64,000 nucleotides of DNA from an uncultured Pelagibacteraceae bacterium (GTDB lineage: Bacteria; Pseudomonadota; Alphaproteobacteria; Pelagibacterales; Pelagibacteraceae), in contig CABZDW010000005.1 in the NCBI GenBank assembly GCA_902524545.1, positions 1-64,000 on the forward strand. Reading direction: 5' to 3'. Position numbers and translations under genes: made by a program. Shown here one piece after another: positions 1 to 11,555 of this stretch. Each line of letters starts with the position of its first letter. Position 1 is the first letter of the stretch. The notes beneath the pieces are model-generated. The model saw only the letters and a list, made by a program, of their open reading frames with translations, made no database searches and was not told where the DNA came from.

Positions 1-337
1 CAAGTTCTTTTGGCTCAAATGGTTTAGGTAAATAATCATCTGCACCCATTTCCAACCCTTCAATTCTTTCACCTGGCTCGCCCTTTGCAGTCAACAAAAT
101 AATAGGAGTTTTTATATTTTTTTTATTTTCTTTTAAAAAGTCAAGACCACTCTTGCCAGGCATCATTATATCTAAAATTATTAAATCAAACCTAATAATT
201 TTAATTTTTTCGGCAGCATTTTCAGCATTCTCAGCAGTACTAACTAAATAATTTTTTTCATCTAAATATTTTTTTACTAAAGATCTAATCCCTTCATCAT
301 CGTCAACTACCAAAATATGAGCTTGAAAATTATCCAT
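1..337 (-). CDS. OmpR/PetR-type response regulator, receiver domain (partial, runs off the window start)
   Basis: Reverse-strand translation MDNFQAHILVVDDDEGIRSLVKKYL...DLIILDIMMPGKSGLDFL...PIILLTAKGEPGERIEGLEMGADDYLPKPFEPKEL; phospho-Asp and K motifs. Confidence 0.9.
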   Translation of the reverse strand, partial: MDNFQAHILVVDDDEGIRSLVKKYLDEKNYLVSTAENAENAAEKIKIIRFDLIILDIMMPGKSGLDFLKENKKNIKTPIILLTAKGEPGERIEGLEMGADDYLPKPFEPKEL

Positions 338-770
338 TTATTATTCTGTCTAAGACCTCATCAAAATTAAGAACCTCTTGAGAGCTTGAATTAAGCAATG
401 CGTTATAAATTCTTTTTTTTTGTTCTTCAAAGATTTCTTTAAAAATTTTTTTTCCTTTTTCATTTAGAAAAATATGTTTAATTCTTGTATCAACTTCATC
501 TTTATTAAAAAAAATTACCTCTAGTTTGATTAAATCCTTTAAAACTCTATTTAGACTTTGTTTTGATACCTTAAGTTTCTTCATAAGTTCTGAGATTGAT
601 ATTCCTTCATACGTGGAAATTAAATGTATAGTTTTTTGATGGGCTAACCCAATTTGATATTTATTGAGAATTTTTTTCGAGTCTGAAAAAGTTTCTCGAT
701 AACTTATAAACAATTTTTCAATTAAGTGTTTTAATTGTTCATCTTTTAAATATAAAAGCTCTTTCATCAC
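330..770 (-). CDS. MarR-family transcriptional regulator (PetP-like by context with the response regulator)
   Basis: 146 aa wHTH: ISISELMKKLKVSKQSLNRVLKDLIKLEVIFFNKDEVDTRIKHIFLNEKG; overlaps response regulator start. Confidence 0.85.
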   Translation of the reverse strand: MMKELLYLKDEQLKHLIEKLFISYRETFSDSKKILNKYQIGLAHQKTIHLISTYEGISISELMKKLKVSKQSLNRVLKDLIKLEVIFFNKDEVDTRIKHIFLNEKGKKIFKEIFEEQKKRIYNALLNSSSQEVLNFDEVLDRIING

Positions 771-836
771 AGGTAAGTTATATTGACATATTATATATAC
801 ATAGATATTTTTCAGTAATAATTTTATATTTCATAC

Positions 837-1718
837 ATGATACCCTACGATAAAAGATCTGGTAAAATATGGTACAACGGCGAATTAGTAGATTGGTCAA
901 ATGTTAAAGTGCATGTATTAAGCCATGGATTACACTACGCTAGCTGTGTTTTTGAAGGAGAGAGAGTTTATGATGGTTCAATCTTTAAACTAGAAGAACA
1001 TACTTCAAGATTTTTTCATTCAGCAAGACGAATGGGTTTTGACATTCCATACACTGAGGCGGAAATTAACACTGCCTCAAACACCATCATTAAAAATCAA
1101 AAAGTTGAAAATGGGTATGTTAGACCAGTGGCATGGAGAGGAAGTGAAATGATGGCAATCTCAGCTCAACAAACAAAAATTCATGTTGCAATAGCAACTT
1201 GGGAATGGGGTTCATATTTTGATCCAAAATTAAAAGTTGAGGGTATCAGATTAAATATTTCGAATTGGAGGAGACCAGCCCCCAATACAATACCATGGGA
1301 CACTAAAGCCTCAGGACTTTATATGATATGCACACTCTCAAAACATGAGGCAGAAAAAAATGGTTACACAGATTCTTTAATGTTAGATCATGAAGGCAAT
1401 ATTGCTGAAGCAACTGGTGCAAATATTTTTTTTAAAGATAAAAATGGTGAGCTTCACACACCGATACCAGATTCTTTTTTAGATGGAATTACAAGAAGAA
1501 CAGTAATTGAAATTGCAAAATTAAAAAATATTGAAGTTCATGAAAGAAAAATTAATCCTAAAGAATTGAAGAATTTTGTTGGATGTTTTCTAACTGGAAC
1601 TGCAGCAGAGGTAACACCAGTATCGTGTATTGCTGAAAATGAATTTAAAGTTTGTGATCAAATAATTGATTTAAACGAAAGTTATCAGCAACTAGTTAGA
1701 AAGAAAAAAGCTGCTTAA
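837..1718 (+). CDS. ilvE: Branched-chain amino acid aminotransferase
   Basis: Class IV aminotransferase motifs: HVLSHGLHYASCVFEGERVY, DTKASGLYMICTLSKHEAEKNGYTDSLMLDHEGNIAEATGANIFF. Confidence 0.95.
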   Translation: MIPYDKRSGKIWYNGELVDWSNVKVHVLSHGLHYASCVFEGERVYDGSIFKLEEHTSRFFHSARRMGFDIPYTEAEINTASNTIIKNQKVENGYVRPVAWRGSEMMAISAQQTKIHVAIATWEWGSYFDPKLKVEGIRLNISNWRRPAPNTIPWDTKASGLYMICTLSKHEAEKNGYTDSLMLDHEGNIAEATGANIFFKDKNGELHTPIPDSFLDGITRRTVIEIAKLKNIEVHERKINPKELKNFVGCFLTGTAAEVTPVSCIAENEFKVCDQIIDLNESYQQLVRKKKAA

Positions 1719-2299
1719 TCTTTGTTGTCCTCTGAAATTGCATGGTCAATTCCTTTTCGAATATATTCATATCCTGTGAAAAGAGTCAAAGCAGCTGAAA
1801 GCCATAAAAGAATTATTCCTATGGTTTGAGCATTATAATCTTGAAAATTTATAATTTTATTTCCAGTTTCACCTGATAGCAAGAGCGCGATAGAAACCAT
1901 TTGTAATACCGTTTTCAATTTTGCTAAATTTGAAACTGGTAGTTTGATTTTTCCTTTAGCTAAAAATTCTCTTAATCCTGATATCAAAATTTCTCGAGTT
2001 AGGATAATAATTGCAGCTATTACCTCATAATTTCTTATAGTGCCATCCATTACTAAAAGTATTAGAGCAGCTGCAACGATAATCTTATCTGCAATGGGAT
2101 CAAGCAATTCTCCAAGTTTAGACTCTTCTCCAAGAAATCTGGCTAACATGCCATCTAAAAAATATGTGAAAGATGCAATTATAAATAAAATTAAAGCTGT
2201 TAAATCTCCATAAAATCCAGGTAAATAAAAAGCCAATACAAAAAATGGAACAATTAAAATTCTCCCAACTGTCAAAATATTTGGTATCTTTTTAAGCAT
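1715..2299 (-). CDS. pgsA: CDP-diacylglycerol--glycerol-3-phosphate 3-phosphatidyltransferase
   Basis: CDP-alcohol phosphatidyltransferase motif DGMLARFLGEESKLGELLDPIADK. Confidence 0.93.
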   Translation of the reverse strand: MLKKIPNILTVGRILIVPFFVLAFYLPGFYGDLTALILFIIASFTYFLDGMLARFLGEESKLGELLDPIADKIIVAAALILLVMDGTIRNYEVIAAIIILTREILISGLREFLAKGKIKLPVSNLAKLKTVLQMVSIALLLSGETGNKIINFQDYNAQTIGIILLWLSAALTLFTGYEYIRKGIDHAISEDNKD

Positions 2300-2307
2300 A
2301 TTTGTTT

Positions 2308-4173
2308 TTATTCATGAAAAAAATTATATATTTTTTTTGCAACTTTTACTTCAACGCCCTCTACTGATTTTATTTCATCAAGACTAGCCGACTCGACAGC
2401 TCTAGCAGATCCGAAATGGTTTAAAAGTGCTCTTTTTCTTATTGTGCCAATACCCTCTATTTGATCTAACAATGATTTACTTATTCCCCTTTTTCTTTTT
2501 GCTCTATGAGCACTGATAGCAAATCGGTGAGACTCGTCTCGGATTCGTTGAAGAAAAAATAGTGTAGGATCATTTTTTGTAAATTTGTATTCTTTTCCAT
2601 TATGAAAAAAAGTTTCATTACCGCTATTTCTAAATTTACCTTTGGCTATCGCAATAATAGGTATTTCATGAAGTCCCAATTCATTCAATGTTTCTCTTGC
2701 TACAGAATATTGTCCTTTTCCACCGTCAACTATTACTAAATCTGGAATAGATAAATAGTTTTCTCTCTCTTGGACAGCTTTTTTAAATCTTCTACTCAAT
2801 ACTTCACGCATCATTCCGTAGTCATCTTGTTCATTTTTTTTGTTTTTAATATTAAATTTTCTATATCTTTTTTTTATAAACCCTTCATCTCCGTAAGTTA
2901 TTAAAGCGCCAACACTATTGGTTCCCTGAATATGACTATTATCGTATACTTCAATTAGATTTATATTTGTTTCTAAATTAAATTTATTAGTTACTGCCTC
3001 AAATAATTCTCGGTTATTTTGACTTTCGTAAAGTTTTCTATTTAAACTATCTTTAGCGTTTTTAATGGCTTGATTAATTACTTTTAATTTTGAGCCTTTT
3101 TTGGCCACAGAGATATTAATCTGCTTACTCTCTTTTTGTGAAAGTGTTTTTTCAATTAATACCTTTTCTTTAATTTCCTCAGATAAAATTATTGATGATG
3201 GGACACTTTTATTTTCATAAAATTGTGAAACAAACGAATTTATTATATTATTTAATTTTTCATCAGGATCGTGTTTTGGAAAAAAAGCTTGATTACCCCA
3301 GTTTTGTTTTGATCTATAGAAAAAGACCTGAATACAAGTTTTGCCTGACTCCTTATACCCTGCTATTACATCTGCCTCGATTAAGTTTGCTTCATTAATT
3401 CTTTGTGAAGATTGAATAATATTTAAAGATTTTATCCTATCTCTTAAAATTGTTGCTTTTTCAAAATCTAAATCTTCGCTTGCCTTTTCCATTTGATCAG
3501 AAAGACTTTTTTGTATTTTTCTAGACTTACCAGATACAAATTCAATTGCATCATCCACTGTTTTTTTGTAATCATCTTTCTCTATATAACCAACACAAGG
3601 CCCTGAACATCTTTTAATTTGATATAAAATACATGGGCGCTCTCTATTTTTGAAAACTGTATCATCGCAAACTCTTAAGTGAAAAATCTTTTGTATCATT
3701 TTTATTGTCCAATTAGCCGAGCCTGCAGATGCAAAGGGTCCGAAATAAAAACCCTCATTTGTTTTTTTTCCACGATGTCTTTTTATCTGTGGCCATTTTT
3801 CTTTATTACTAATAAAAATAAATGGAAAAGATTTATCATCTCGTAATAAAATATTGAATTTAGGTTTATGTTTTTTAATTAAATTTGCCTCAAGAAGTAG
3901 TGCCTCACTCTCATTAGAAGTAGTCGTTATTTCTAGTTTCCTAGTTTGTGAGAGCATTCTCTCAGTCCTAATAATATGATTTTTTTCAGCTACATAACTC
4001 TTAAGTCTATTTGGTAAATTTTTTGCTTTGCCAACATATAGAATATCTCCCTTGTCATTGAGCATTCTATAGACCCCAGGTAATTTAGGAATAAGGGTGA
4101 GTTCTTTTTTAATTACTTCTTTTCCTATGTCAGAACTTATCATGACTTCTTTTTTTGGTAATTTGAATACCAA
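2308..4173 (-). CDS. uvrC: Excinuclease ABC subunit C (start may be the internal Met at about 4143)
   Basis: GIY-YIG N-terminus [30 protein letters not shown]; UvrC RNase H-like and C-terminal HhH. Confidence 0.96.
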   Translation of the reverse strand: MVFKLPKKEVMISSDIGKEVIKKELTLIPKLPGVYRMLNDKGDILYVGKAKNLPNRLKSYVAEKNHIIRTERMLSQTRKLEITTTSNESEALLLEANLIKKHKPKFNILLRDDKSFPFIFISNKEKWPQIKRHRGKKTNEGFYFGPFASAGSANWTIKMIQKIFHLRVCDDTVFKNRERPCILYQIKRCSGPCVGYIEKDDYKKTVDDAIEFVSGKSRKIQKSLSDQMEKASEDLDFEKATILRDRIKSLNIIQSSQRINEANLIEADVIAGYKESGKTCIQVFFYRSKQNWGNQAFFPKHDPDEKLNNIINSFVSQFYENKSVPSSIILSEEIKEKVLIEKTLSQKESKQINISVAKKGSKLKVINQAIKNAKDSLNRKLYESQNNRELFEAVTNKFNLETNINLIEVYDNSHIQGTNSVGALITYGDEGFIKKRYRKFNIKNKKNEQDDYGMMREVLSRRFKKAVQERENYLSIPDLVIVDGGKGQYSVARETLNELGLHEIPIIAIAKGKFRNSGNETFFHNGKEYKFTKNDPTLFFLQRIRDESHRFAISAHRAKRKRGISKSLLDQIEGIGTIRKRALLNHFGSARAVESASLDEIKSVEGVEVKVAKKIYNFFHE

Positions 4174-4555
4174 CTGATGAACAGTCTTTTAAAATCTCTA
4201 ATTTTTCAATTTTTAACATTATTTTACCGATCCTCTTGTCTTTAAATAATTCATCAAAAACTGCCTCTGCAAGGGACTCTAAAAAATTGTAGTGTTTCTT
4301 TTTAACTAGTTTTGTTATTAATTTAACAACTGTTCCGTAGTTTACTATGGACTTAATGTCTTTGTCGTTAGTAGGTTTTTTATCCTCATAGTCAATTTCC
4401 AGACTAAATTTAATTTTTTGGGATTTCTCTTTTTCAAAATCATAATAACCAAGTTTAAGATCTAAAATAAGTTCATTAATTAAAATTTTTTTGTCGTAAT
4501 TAAATAAGCTTTTTGATTTATCAATTTTAACTATTCTAAGATTATTTTTTTTCAT
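4130..4555 (-). CDS. folB: Dihydroneopterin aldolase family protein
   Basis: [51 protein letters not shown] typical of FolB. Confidence 0.85.
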   Translation of the reverse strand: MKKNNLRIVKIDKSKSLFNYDKKILINELILDLKLGYYDFEKEKSQKIKFSLEIDYEDKKPTNDKDIKSIVNYGTVVKLITKLVKKKHYNFLESLAEAVFDELFKDKRIGKIMLKIEKLEILKDCSSVGIQITKKRSHDKF

Positions 4556-5307
4556 TCTTTACCACCTATTATATCTGGTGTTTGCCAGTTCAAACTTTGT
4601 CCACTATCAATTGCTAAAACCTGCCCTGTAATAGAGCTGCTTTTTATAAAAAAGTCAACAGCACTGCAGATTTCATTAACATCAACTTGTTGTTTTAACG
4701 GTGTGGCAAAATACTGTTTTTTAAAGTGTTTTTCAGTTTGTCTTTTATTTTTAATTGTAGGACCTGGAGCTATACCATTTACACGTATTTTTGGTGCCAA
4801 GCTCATTGCACTTGTTTTAGTCAAAGTATAAAGGCCTGTTTTACTTAACGTGTATGAAAAAAAATAAGGTGTTAATTTGAAAACTCTTTGATCAATAATG
4901 TTAATTATACTATTATTTTTTCCTCTGGTATTTTTGGCAAAACCTTTTGATAGCAATGCAGGGGCTTTAAGATTTGCATTTAAATGAAGATCCCAACTTT
5001 TAACTGTAAAATTTTCCAATTTATCGTTTTCAAATAAGGAGGCATTATTAATTAAACAGTCAAAATATTTTAATTTGATTTTTGAAAATTTGATAATTTT
5101 CTCCACATCATTTTCTTTATTTAGATCTGCTTTCACTAAATAAACAATAGTACCATTCTTGTTTAATTCCTTTTTAAGCTTTTCTGCTTTAGATTTAGAT
5201 TTATTAAAGTGAATTACAATTTCGATTTTTGGTCCTGATAATTTTTTCGCTATTGCAGCACCTATTCTGGTCGCACCTCCTGTAATAATTATTTTCCGTG
5301 CTTCCAT
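4552..5307 (-). CDS. SDR-family oxidoreductase, pteridine reductase/FolM-like
   Basis: Rossmann motif [36 protein letters not shown] active site; adjacent to folB. Confidence 0.8.
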   Translation of the reverse strand: MEARKIIITGGATRIGAAIAKKLSGPKIEIVIHFNKSKSKAEKLKKELNKNGTIVYLVKADLNKENDVEKIIKFSKIKLKYFDCLINNASLFENDKLENFTVKSWDLHLNANLKAPALLSKGFAKNTRGKNNSIINIIDQRVFKLTPYFFSYTLSKTGLYTLTKTSAMSLAPKIRVNGIAPGPTIKNKRQTEKHFKKQYFATPLKQQVDVNEICSAVDFFIKSSSITGQVLAIDSGQSLNWQTPDIIGGKE

Positions 5308-7463
5308 TTTTTATCTCTTTTTTTTGTTACTTTTGTCCCCGGCATACCCATAGTTGATCTACCTTTTGGGTAAAGTTTATTTTTTACATCGTACTGTCTT
5401 ATTTTAGGATTTAGTGTAATTTCTAATTCTGTACTCTCTAATTTTCTTATTTCATCTCTTATTTTTGCAGCTTCCTCAAACTCCAGATTTGAAGCGGCTT
5501 CTTTCATCTTTTTATCCAAAGCTTTAAGATGTTTCTTTAAATTTCCACCAACATTTGAGCCCTCACTAATTTTGACATAATCTTTCTCATAAACACTTTC
5601 CAATATATCACTGATTTCTTTTTTGACTGACTTAGCATCTATTTTATGCTTTTTGTTATAATCTAATTGAATTTTTCTTCTTCTATCTGTTTCTTGAATT
5701 GCTTTTTTAATACTTTTAGTTTCTTTATCTGCATACAAAATTACCTTACCCTCAACATTCCTTGCTGCTCTTCCAATTGTTTGAATTAAGGAGGTTTCCG
5801 ATCTTAAAAAACCCTCTTTATCTGCATCTAAAATTCCTACCAAAGCACATTCAGGGATGTCTAAACCCTCTCTTAATAAATTTATTCCAACAAGAACATC
5901 AAAAACTCCCATTCTCAAGTCTCTCATGATTTCTATTCTCTCTAATGTGTCTATATCTGAGTGGAGGTATCTAACTTTAACCCCATTTTCATGAAGGTAT
6001 TCAGTTAAATCTTCAGCCATCTTTTTTGTTAGAGTAGTGACTAAAACTCTATGATTTTTTTCAATTACTTTTTTGCATTCATGCATTAGATCGTCCACTT
6101 GATTTTTTGCAGGTCTTATTTCAACTGGAGGATCAATTAATCCAGTAGGTCTAATTACTTGATCAATAAATTTTCCTTTAGTTTGTTCTAACTCCCATGG
6201 ACCAGGTGTAGCTGAGACAAATACAGTTTGAGTTCGCATTAAATCCCATTCTTCAAATTTTAATGGTCTGTTGTCCATACATGATGGAAGTCTAAACCCA
6301 TATTCAGCTAAGGTGCTTTTTCTTGATCTATCACCTTTATACATTCCGTTAAGTTGCGGAACAGTAACATGGCATTCGTCAACAAAAACCAATGTATTGT
6401 CTGGAAAATATTCAAAAAGGGTGGGAGGTGGTTCGCCTGGTTTTCTTCCAGATAAAAATCTAGAATAATTTTCAATTCCAGCACAAGATCCTGTTGCTTC
6501 TATCATCTCAAGATCAAATTTTGTTCTTTCCTCTAATCTTTGCGCTTCAAGCAATTTGTTTTCTGCTTTATGTTTCTTCAGAGTAATTTCTAACTCTTTC
6601 CTGATATTAATAACTGCTTGTTCGATAGTTGGCTTGGGAGTAATATAGTGACTGTTAGCATAGACTTTAACTAAACTTAATTCTCTCACCTGATCGCCAG
6701 TTAGAGGGTCAAATTCCTCTATTTTTTCAAGCTTATCACCAAATAAACTTAATCTCCAAGCTCTATCCTCTAAATGTGATGGAAAAATCTCCAAATATTC
6801 ACCTCGAGCTCTAAATGTGCCCCGATAAAAATTTTGATCGTTTCGTTTGTATTGAAGTGCTACCAAAGATTTTATTATTTGCTCTCTATTATAATCGTAA
6901 TTTTTTTGGAGGGTTAATGTCATTTTACTATATGCTTCAACTGAGCCCAAACCGTATATACATGATACACTTGCAACTATTAACACGTCATCTCTTTCAA
7001 GAAGAGATCTCGTTGCTGAATGTCTCATTCGATCTATTTGTTCATTGATAGATGCCTCTTTTTCTATATAGGTATCTGATCTAGGCACATATGCTTCTGG
7101 TGTATAATAATCATAATAGGAGACAAAATATTCGACTGCGTTATCTGGAAAAAAAGTTTTCATCTCACCATAAAGTTGAGCTGCCAGGGTTTTATTGGGG
7201 GCTAAAATTAAAGCTGGTCTATTTGTGGCTTCAATAACTTTTGCCATTGTAAATGTTTTTCCAGATCCTGTAACTCCAAGTAAAACTTGATTAAATGCCT
7301 CTTTATTTGCTCCATTCACTAATTTTTTGATAGCATCAGGCTGATCTCCAGCGGGTTTGAAATCTGATTTAATTTTGAATCTTTTTCCTCCCTCAAGTTT
7401 TCCACTGATTTTTGGATTTTTACTCTGAATATCTGTAATTAAATCTTGATAAGTATTTTCCAT
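5289..7463 (-). CDS. uvrB: Excinuclease ABC subunit B
   Basis: Walker [11 protein letters not shown], beta-hairpin [20 protein letters not shown], helicase motifs, C-terminal UVR domain. Confidence 0.97.
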   Translation of the reverse strand: MENTYQDLITDIQSKNPKISGKLEGGKRFKIKSDFKPAGDQPDAIKKLVNGANKEAFNQVLLGVTGSGKTFTMAKVIEATNRPALILAPNKTLAAQLYGEMKTFFPDNAVEYFVSYYDYYTPEAYVPRSDTYIEKEASINEQIDRMRHSATRSLLERDDVLIVASVSCIYGLGSVEAYSKMTLTLQKNYDYNREQIIKSLVALQYKRNDQNFYRGTFRARGEYLEIFPSHLEDRAWRLSLFGDKLEKIEEFDPLTGDQVRELSLVKVYANSHYITPKPTIEQAVINIRKELEITLKKHKAENKLLEAQRLEERTKFDLEMIEATGSCAGIENYSRFLSGRKPGEPPPTLFEYFPDNTLVFVDECHVTVPQLNGMYKGDRSRKSTLAEYGFRLPSCMDNRPLKFEEWDLMRTQTVFVSATPGPWELEQTKGKFIDQVIRPTGLIDPPVEIRPAKNQVDDLMHECKKVIEKNHRVLVTTLTKKMAEDLTEYLHENGVKVRYLHSDIDTLERIEIMRDLRMGVFDVLVGINLLREGLDIPECALVGILDADKEGFLRSETSLIQTIGRAARNVEGKVILYADKETKSIKKAIQETDRRRKIQLDYNKKHKIDAKSVKKEISDILESVYEKDYVKISEGSNVGGNLKKHLKALDKKMKEAASNLEFEEAAKIRDEIRKLESTELEITLNPKIRQYDVKNKLYPKGRSTMGMPGTKVTKKRDKKWKHGK

Positions 7464-7498
7464 ATATTAAGAAAGTAGTAGAATTAAATTATATTTCA

Positions 7499-8689
7499 AT
7501 GAGCATTATATCAGACAGTTTAAAAAGAATTAAACCCTCGCCAACTATCGCCGTAACCCAGAAGGCAAGAGAACTAAGAGCAGCAGGCAAAGATGTGATT
7601 GGTCTAGGAGCTGGTGAACCAGACTTTGATACTCCTGATAATATTAAAAATGCAGCGATTAGAGCAATTAAAAAAGGAGATACAAAATATACCGCAGTTG
7701 ATGGTACTCCAGCATTAAAAAAAGCTATTATTGGAAAATTTAGAAGAGAAAATAAATTAAATTACTCAACTGATCAAATAACAGTAGGTACTGGAGGAAA
7801 ACAAGTCCTCTACAATGCTTTTATGGCAACTTTAAATAAAGGTGATGAGGTTATAATTCCAGCACCATTTTGGGTTTCATATCCTGATATGGTTCTTTTA
7901 GCTGGAGGAAAACCAAAAATAATAAAATGCACAGAACAAGATGGTTTTAAACTAACACCAAAAAAATTAAAAAAAGCAATTTCGAAAAAAACTAAATGGA
8001 TTATTCTTAATTCTCCATCAAATCCAACAGGAGCAGGTTATTCCAAAAAAGAAATTAACGATTTAGCAAAAATTTTAATCAGAAATAAAAAAATTTTTAT
8101 TCTAAGTGATGACATTTATGAACATGTTAGGTACGATAACTTTAATTTTTTTACAATTGCTCAAATTTCTAAACTAAAAGACAGGACGCTTACGATGAAT
8201 GGAGTAAGTAAATCATATGCTATGACTGGTTGGAGAATAGGTTATGCTGCTGGCCCAAAGGAAATAATAAAAGCTATTGGAAAAATACAATCACAATCAA
8301 CTTCAAATCCGTCTTCAATAAGTCAAGCTGCAGCTGTTGAGGCATTAAATGGAAAACAAGGATTTATAAAAACTAGAGCTAAAGCATTTAAAGATAGAAG
8401 AAACTTTGTTGTAAAAAGCCTAAATAGTATAAAAGGCATAAGTTGTTTAACCCCAAACGGTGCATTTTATGTTTTTCCAAGCTGCAAGGGATTGTTAAAT
8501 AAAAAAACAAAATTAAAAACTGATACTAATTTTGTTCAAAGACTACTTGAAAAAGAAAATGTTGCTGTTGTCCAAGGTTCTGCTTTTGGCTTAGATGGCT
8601 ATTTTAGAATTTCTTATGCTACATCAATGAAAAACTTAAAAAAAGCAATGTCGAGAATTAAATCTTTTTGTGAAGCTATAAACAAATAA
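7499..8689 (+). CDS. aspC: Aspartate/aromatic aminotransferase, class I
   Basis: GLGAGEPDFDTPDNIKNAA, NSPSNPTGAGYSKKE, NGVSKSYAMTGWRIGYAAG. Confidence 0.93.
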   Translation: MSIISDSLKRIKPSPTIAVTQKARELRAAGKDVIGLGAGEPDFDTPDNIKNAAIRAIKKGDTKYTAVDGTPALKKAIIGKFRRENKLNYSTDQITVGTGGKQVLYNAFMATLNKGDEVIIPAPFWVSYPDMVLLAGGKPKIIKCTEQDGFKLTPKKLKKAISKKTKWIILNSPSNPTGAGYSKKEINDLAKILIRNKKIFILSDDIYEHVRYDNFNFFTIAQISKLKDRTLTMNGVSKSYAMTGWRIGYAAGPKEIIKAIGKIQSQSTSNPSSISQAAAVEALNGKQGFIKTRAKAFKDRRNFVVKSLNSIKGISCLTPNGAFYVFPSCKGLLNKKTKLKTDTNFVQRLLEKENVAVVQGSAFGLDGYFRISYATSMKNLKKAMSRIKSFCEAINK

Positions 8690-9637
8690 TTATTTTTGAT
8701 TTAAAATTTTTTTTGCTGGAATTGTTTTTTTAATCCAATTATTTGGAATAGAATTTATACCTTTTAAAGCCGCAAAATATGCTCCAGTAAAATTTGCTCT
8801 TGAACAATTGCACCCACCTGCCTTTATTGTTTTTAAAATAGCATCTTTATAATTTTTTGAATTAATAATTGTATATATTGAGCTATTAAAAGTTCCTGGG
8901 TAGCTACACGCCATACCTAGTTTCTTTATAGCAATCGGATCGAACTTTGATCCAAATTTTCTTATCTTTTTAATGTCATTAACAATACCTTTAAAAAAAG
9001 AATTTCCGTCAAATTTTTTGATGAATTCCTTGATTGGATCTTTAGCTCCCTTTAATGCAAAATCTATCAAATAAAATTTTGCCATAGCATATTTAAAACT
9101 TATTTTTGAAATTGTTACAATTTTGAAAATTTTTTCTAAATTTTTGAAATCAAATCCATATAGAAAATATGGAAGAGTAGCACAAAAACCATCTGATTCA
9201 TTGACTTTTACACCACCAGAGATTTTCTTTTTTAATTTAATATTTTTTACCGTCTCAATAATATTTTGATGTATCCATGGCCCCTTGACTACACCGCGCC
9301 AGTCTTTGACTTTTTTATATTTAGATCTGAGTTTTAAATTTTTCCAATATTTACTTCCAGGGCCAAAGTTTTTAAAGATTTTTTTTTTGAAACGTTTCTC
9401 TATATTTTCGTGTCCATCCAGTAGTGTGTGAAACATCACCTGGCTAATTTCATTGTAACCAGAGACTTTTCCGGTTTTAATATTGTAGAATGGACTTCTA
9501 TTTTTTTTTAAGAAAGAAAAGTCCTTTTTTCCTTTAATATAAATACCTAATTTTTTTTGATTATATACCCAATGTAATGGTCTGGCTGCTGCATCCGCAA
9601 CTGTAGCGCCCAACAAAACATGGAGATTATTTTTCAC
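8690..9637 (-). CDS. ADP-ribosylglycohydrolase / crystallin J1-like protein
   Basis: LGATVADAAARPLHWVYN...; C-terminal GGCNCSRANFTGAYFAALKGINSIPNNW pattern of the family. Confidence 0.65.
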   Translation of the reverse strand: MKNNLHVLLGATVADAAARPLHWVYNQKKLGIYIKGKKDFSFLKKNRSPFYNIKTGKVSGYNEISQVMFHTLLDGHENIEKRFKKKIFKNFGPGSKYWKNLKLRSKYKKVKDWRGVVKGPWIHQNIIETVKNIKLKKKISGGVKVNESDGFCATLPYFLYGFDFKNLEKIFKIVTISKISFKYAMAKFYLIDFALKGAKDPIKEFIKKFDGNSFFKGIVNDIKKIRKFGSKFDPIAIKKLGMACSYPGTFNSSIYTIINSKNYKDAILKTIKAGGCNCSRANFTGAYFAALKGINSIPNNWIKKTIPAKKILNQK

Positions 9638-9638
9638 T

Positions 9639-10583
9639 TTAATGAGATAAAAACTTTTCAGCCTCTAGTGCTGCCATACACCCCATACCAGCAGCAGTTA
9701 CCGCTTGCCTAAATGTTTTATCCTTTACGTCTCCAGCTGCATAAACACCTGGTACATTAGTCTCTGTTGAATCTGGTTTTGTTATTAAATAACCATCATT
9801 ATCCATACTAAGTTGATCTTTAAATAATTGAGTTGCAGGGTCATGACCAATAGCAATGAAAACACCGTCTAATTTTATTTCATCAATTTTATTTGTTTTC
9901 ACATTTTTAACTTTTATTCCTTTAACATTTTTTGGATCTTTATCTCCAATTACATCCTCAACAACTGTATCCCAAATGATTTCAATTTTTTTATTTTCCA
10001 TAAGTTTTTTTTGAAGCATTTTTTCAGCCCTCAAACTATCTCTTCTGTGAATTAATTTTACTTTTGACGCAAATTTTGTAAGAAACATTGCCTCTTCAAC
10101 AGCCGCATTACCTCCACCTACAACAGCAACTTCTTTATCTTTAAAGAAAAAACCATCACATGTTGCACATGCTGATACACCAAACCCTCTAAACTCTTGT
10201 TCAGATTTAATATTTAACCATCTAGCTTGGGCACCTGTGGAAATTATTATGCTATCAGCAGTATATTTTTGTCCAGTGTCACCTACTGCCTCAAAAGGTG
10301 TTGTTTGTAAATTTACTGAACTTATATGATCTTCAATCATTTCTGTTCCAACTGCTTTTGCTTGGTCTTTCATTTGATCCATAAGCCATGGACCTTGAAT
10401 AACATCAGCAAATCCTGGAAAGTTTTCAACGTCTGTAGTTGTAGTTAATTGGCCTCCAGGCTCCGATCCATAAACCAAAATTGGATTTAACATTGCTCTC
10501 GCCGCATAAACTGCAGCAGTATATCCAGCAGGACCAGACCCAATTATTAACACTTTTGTGTGTTTAGTTGGATTTTGACTCAT
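9639..10583 (-). CDS. trxB: Thioredoxin-disulfide reductase
   Basis: GSGPAGYTAAVYAARA, redox CATCDGFFF, NADPH site VVGGGNAAVEEA. Confidence 0.97.
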   Translation of the reverse strand: MSQNPTKHTKVLIIGSGPAGYTAAVYAARAMLNPILVYGSEPGGQLTTTTDVENFPGFADVIQGPWLMDQMKDQAKAVGTEMIEDHISSVNLQTTPFEAVGDTGQKYTADSIIISTGAQARWLNIKSEQEFRGFGVSACATCDGFFFKDKEVAVVGGGNAAVEEAMFLTKFASKVKLIHRRDSLRAEKMLQKKLMENKKIEIIWDTVVEDVIGDKDPKNVKGIKVKNVKTNKIDEIKLDGVFIAIGHDPATQLFKDQLSMDNDGYLITKPDSTETNVPGVYAAGDVKDKTFRQAVTAAGMGCMAALEAEKFLSH

Positions 10584-10604
10584 ATGAAAGCTATATAGTG
10601 ATAA

Positions 10605-11555
10605 ATGACTAAATTAAAAGGTTTATTATTGACCGAGGGTATGCATGGCATGATTAGCCAAGTTGAGGGGCTTGCCAAAGCTCTTAATCTTGAATTTATA
10701 CACGAAAAAATTGAACTAAATAATTTTTGGAAAATGATTCCTCCAAAATTAACACCCGTAAAAGACTTTGTTTTCAAAAATAATATATCAGAAAAATTTA
10801 ATTTAGTAATTTCATGTGGAAGAAAAAGTGTAGTCCCATCCATCTATTTAAAAAAAAAATTTGGAAGTAAAATTATGAATATTCATATTCAGGATCCAAA
10901 AGTATCATTAAATAATTTTGATTTTGTTATTGCGCCAGAGCACGATGGTCTTGAAGGGATAAATGTTCTAAAAAGCAAAGGAGCAATTCATTATCTAACT
11001 GAAAAAGACTTAGAGGAAAATATTGATTATCTTAAACCTCGAATTAAAAAAGAAAAAGTAATAGTGTTTATTGCCGGTGGTCCAAATAAGTATTATGATT
11101 TTAATAACGAAATAATTGAGGAAATTTTTGTTAAAGCTAAAAAAAATTTTATTAATCAAGGTTATCAACTTATTTTTATACCCTCAATGAGAACACCTCA
11201 AAGAATTATAGATAAAGCCCAAAAATTTTTTGGTGATGACCAGATTATAATTCAGGATATTGATAAGAAAGCCTATTTGTCATCATTAAAGCTAGCCAAT
11301 CATATTATTGTAACTTGTGACTCTACATCTATGATATCTGAAGCAGCTATTTCGGGAAGACCAATATATGTGGCTCAAATGCCAGCTATTAAAAAAAACG
11401 TTCGTTTTAAAAAATTTTTTGAGCTTTTTAAATCCCTAAAAATAATTAAAAACTTAGAGGACAGAGTGGAAGAATGGAATTATAAAAAACTTAATGAAAC
11501 TGATAGAATATCGGGATATATAGAGAAACAATTTAAAGATTATGACTTTTCTTAA
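10605..11555 (+). CDS. ELM1-family (mitochondrial fission ELM1-like, DUF1022) protein
   Basis: LLLTEGMHGMISQVEGLAKALNLEF...ISCGRKSVVPSIYLKKK...VTCDSTSMISEAAISGRPIYV. Confidence 0.8.
   Translation: MTKLKGLLLTEGMHGMISQVEGLAKALNLEFIHEKIELNNFWKMIPPKLTPVKDFVFKNNISEKFNLVISCGRKSVVPSIYLKKKFGSKIMNIHIQDPKVSLNNFDFVIAPEHDGLEGINVLKSKGAIHYLTEKDLEENIDYLKPRIKKEKVIVFIAGGPNKYYDFNNEIIEEIFVKAKKNFINQGYQLIFIPSMRTPQRIIDKAQKFFGDDQIIIQDIDKKAYLSSLKLANHIIVTCDSTSMISEAAISGRPIYVAQMPAIKKNVRFKKFFELFKSLKIIKNLEDRVEEWNYKKLNETDRISGYIEKQFKDYDFS

Noticed and set aside
10580-10843. 87-aa minus ORF overlapping the ELM1-like gene
   Set aside because: Antisense with no motif
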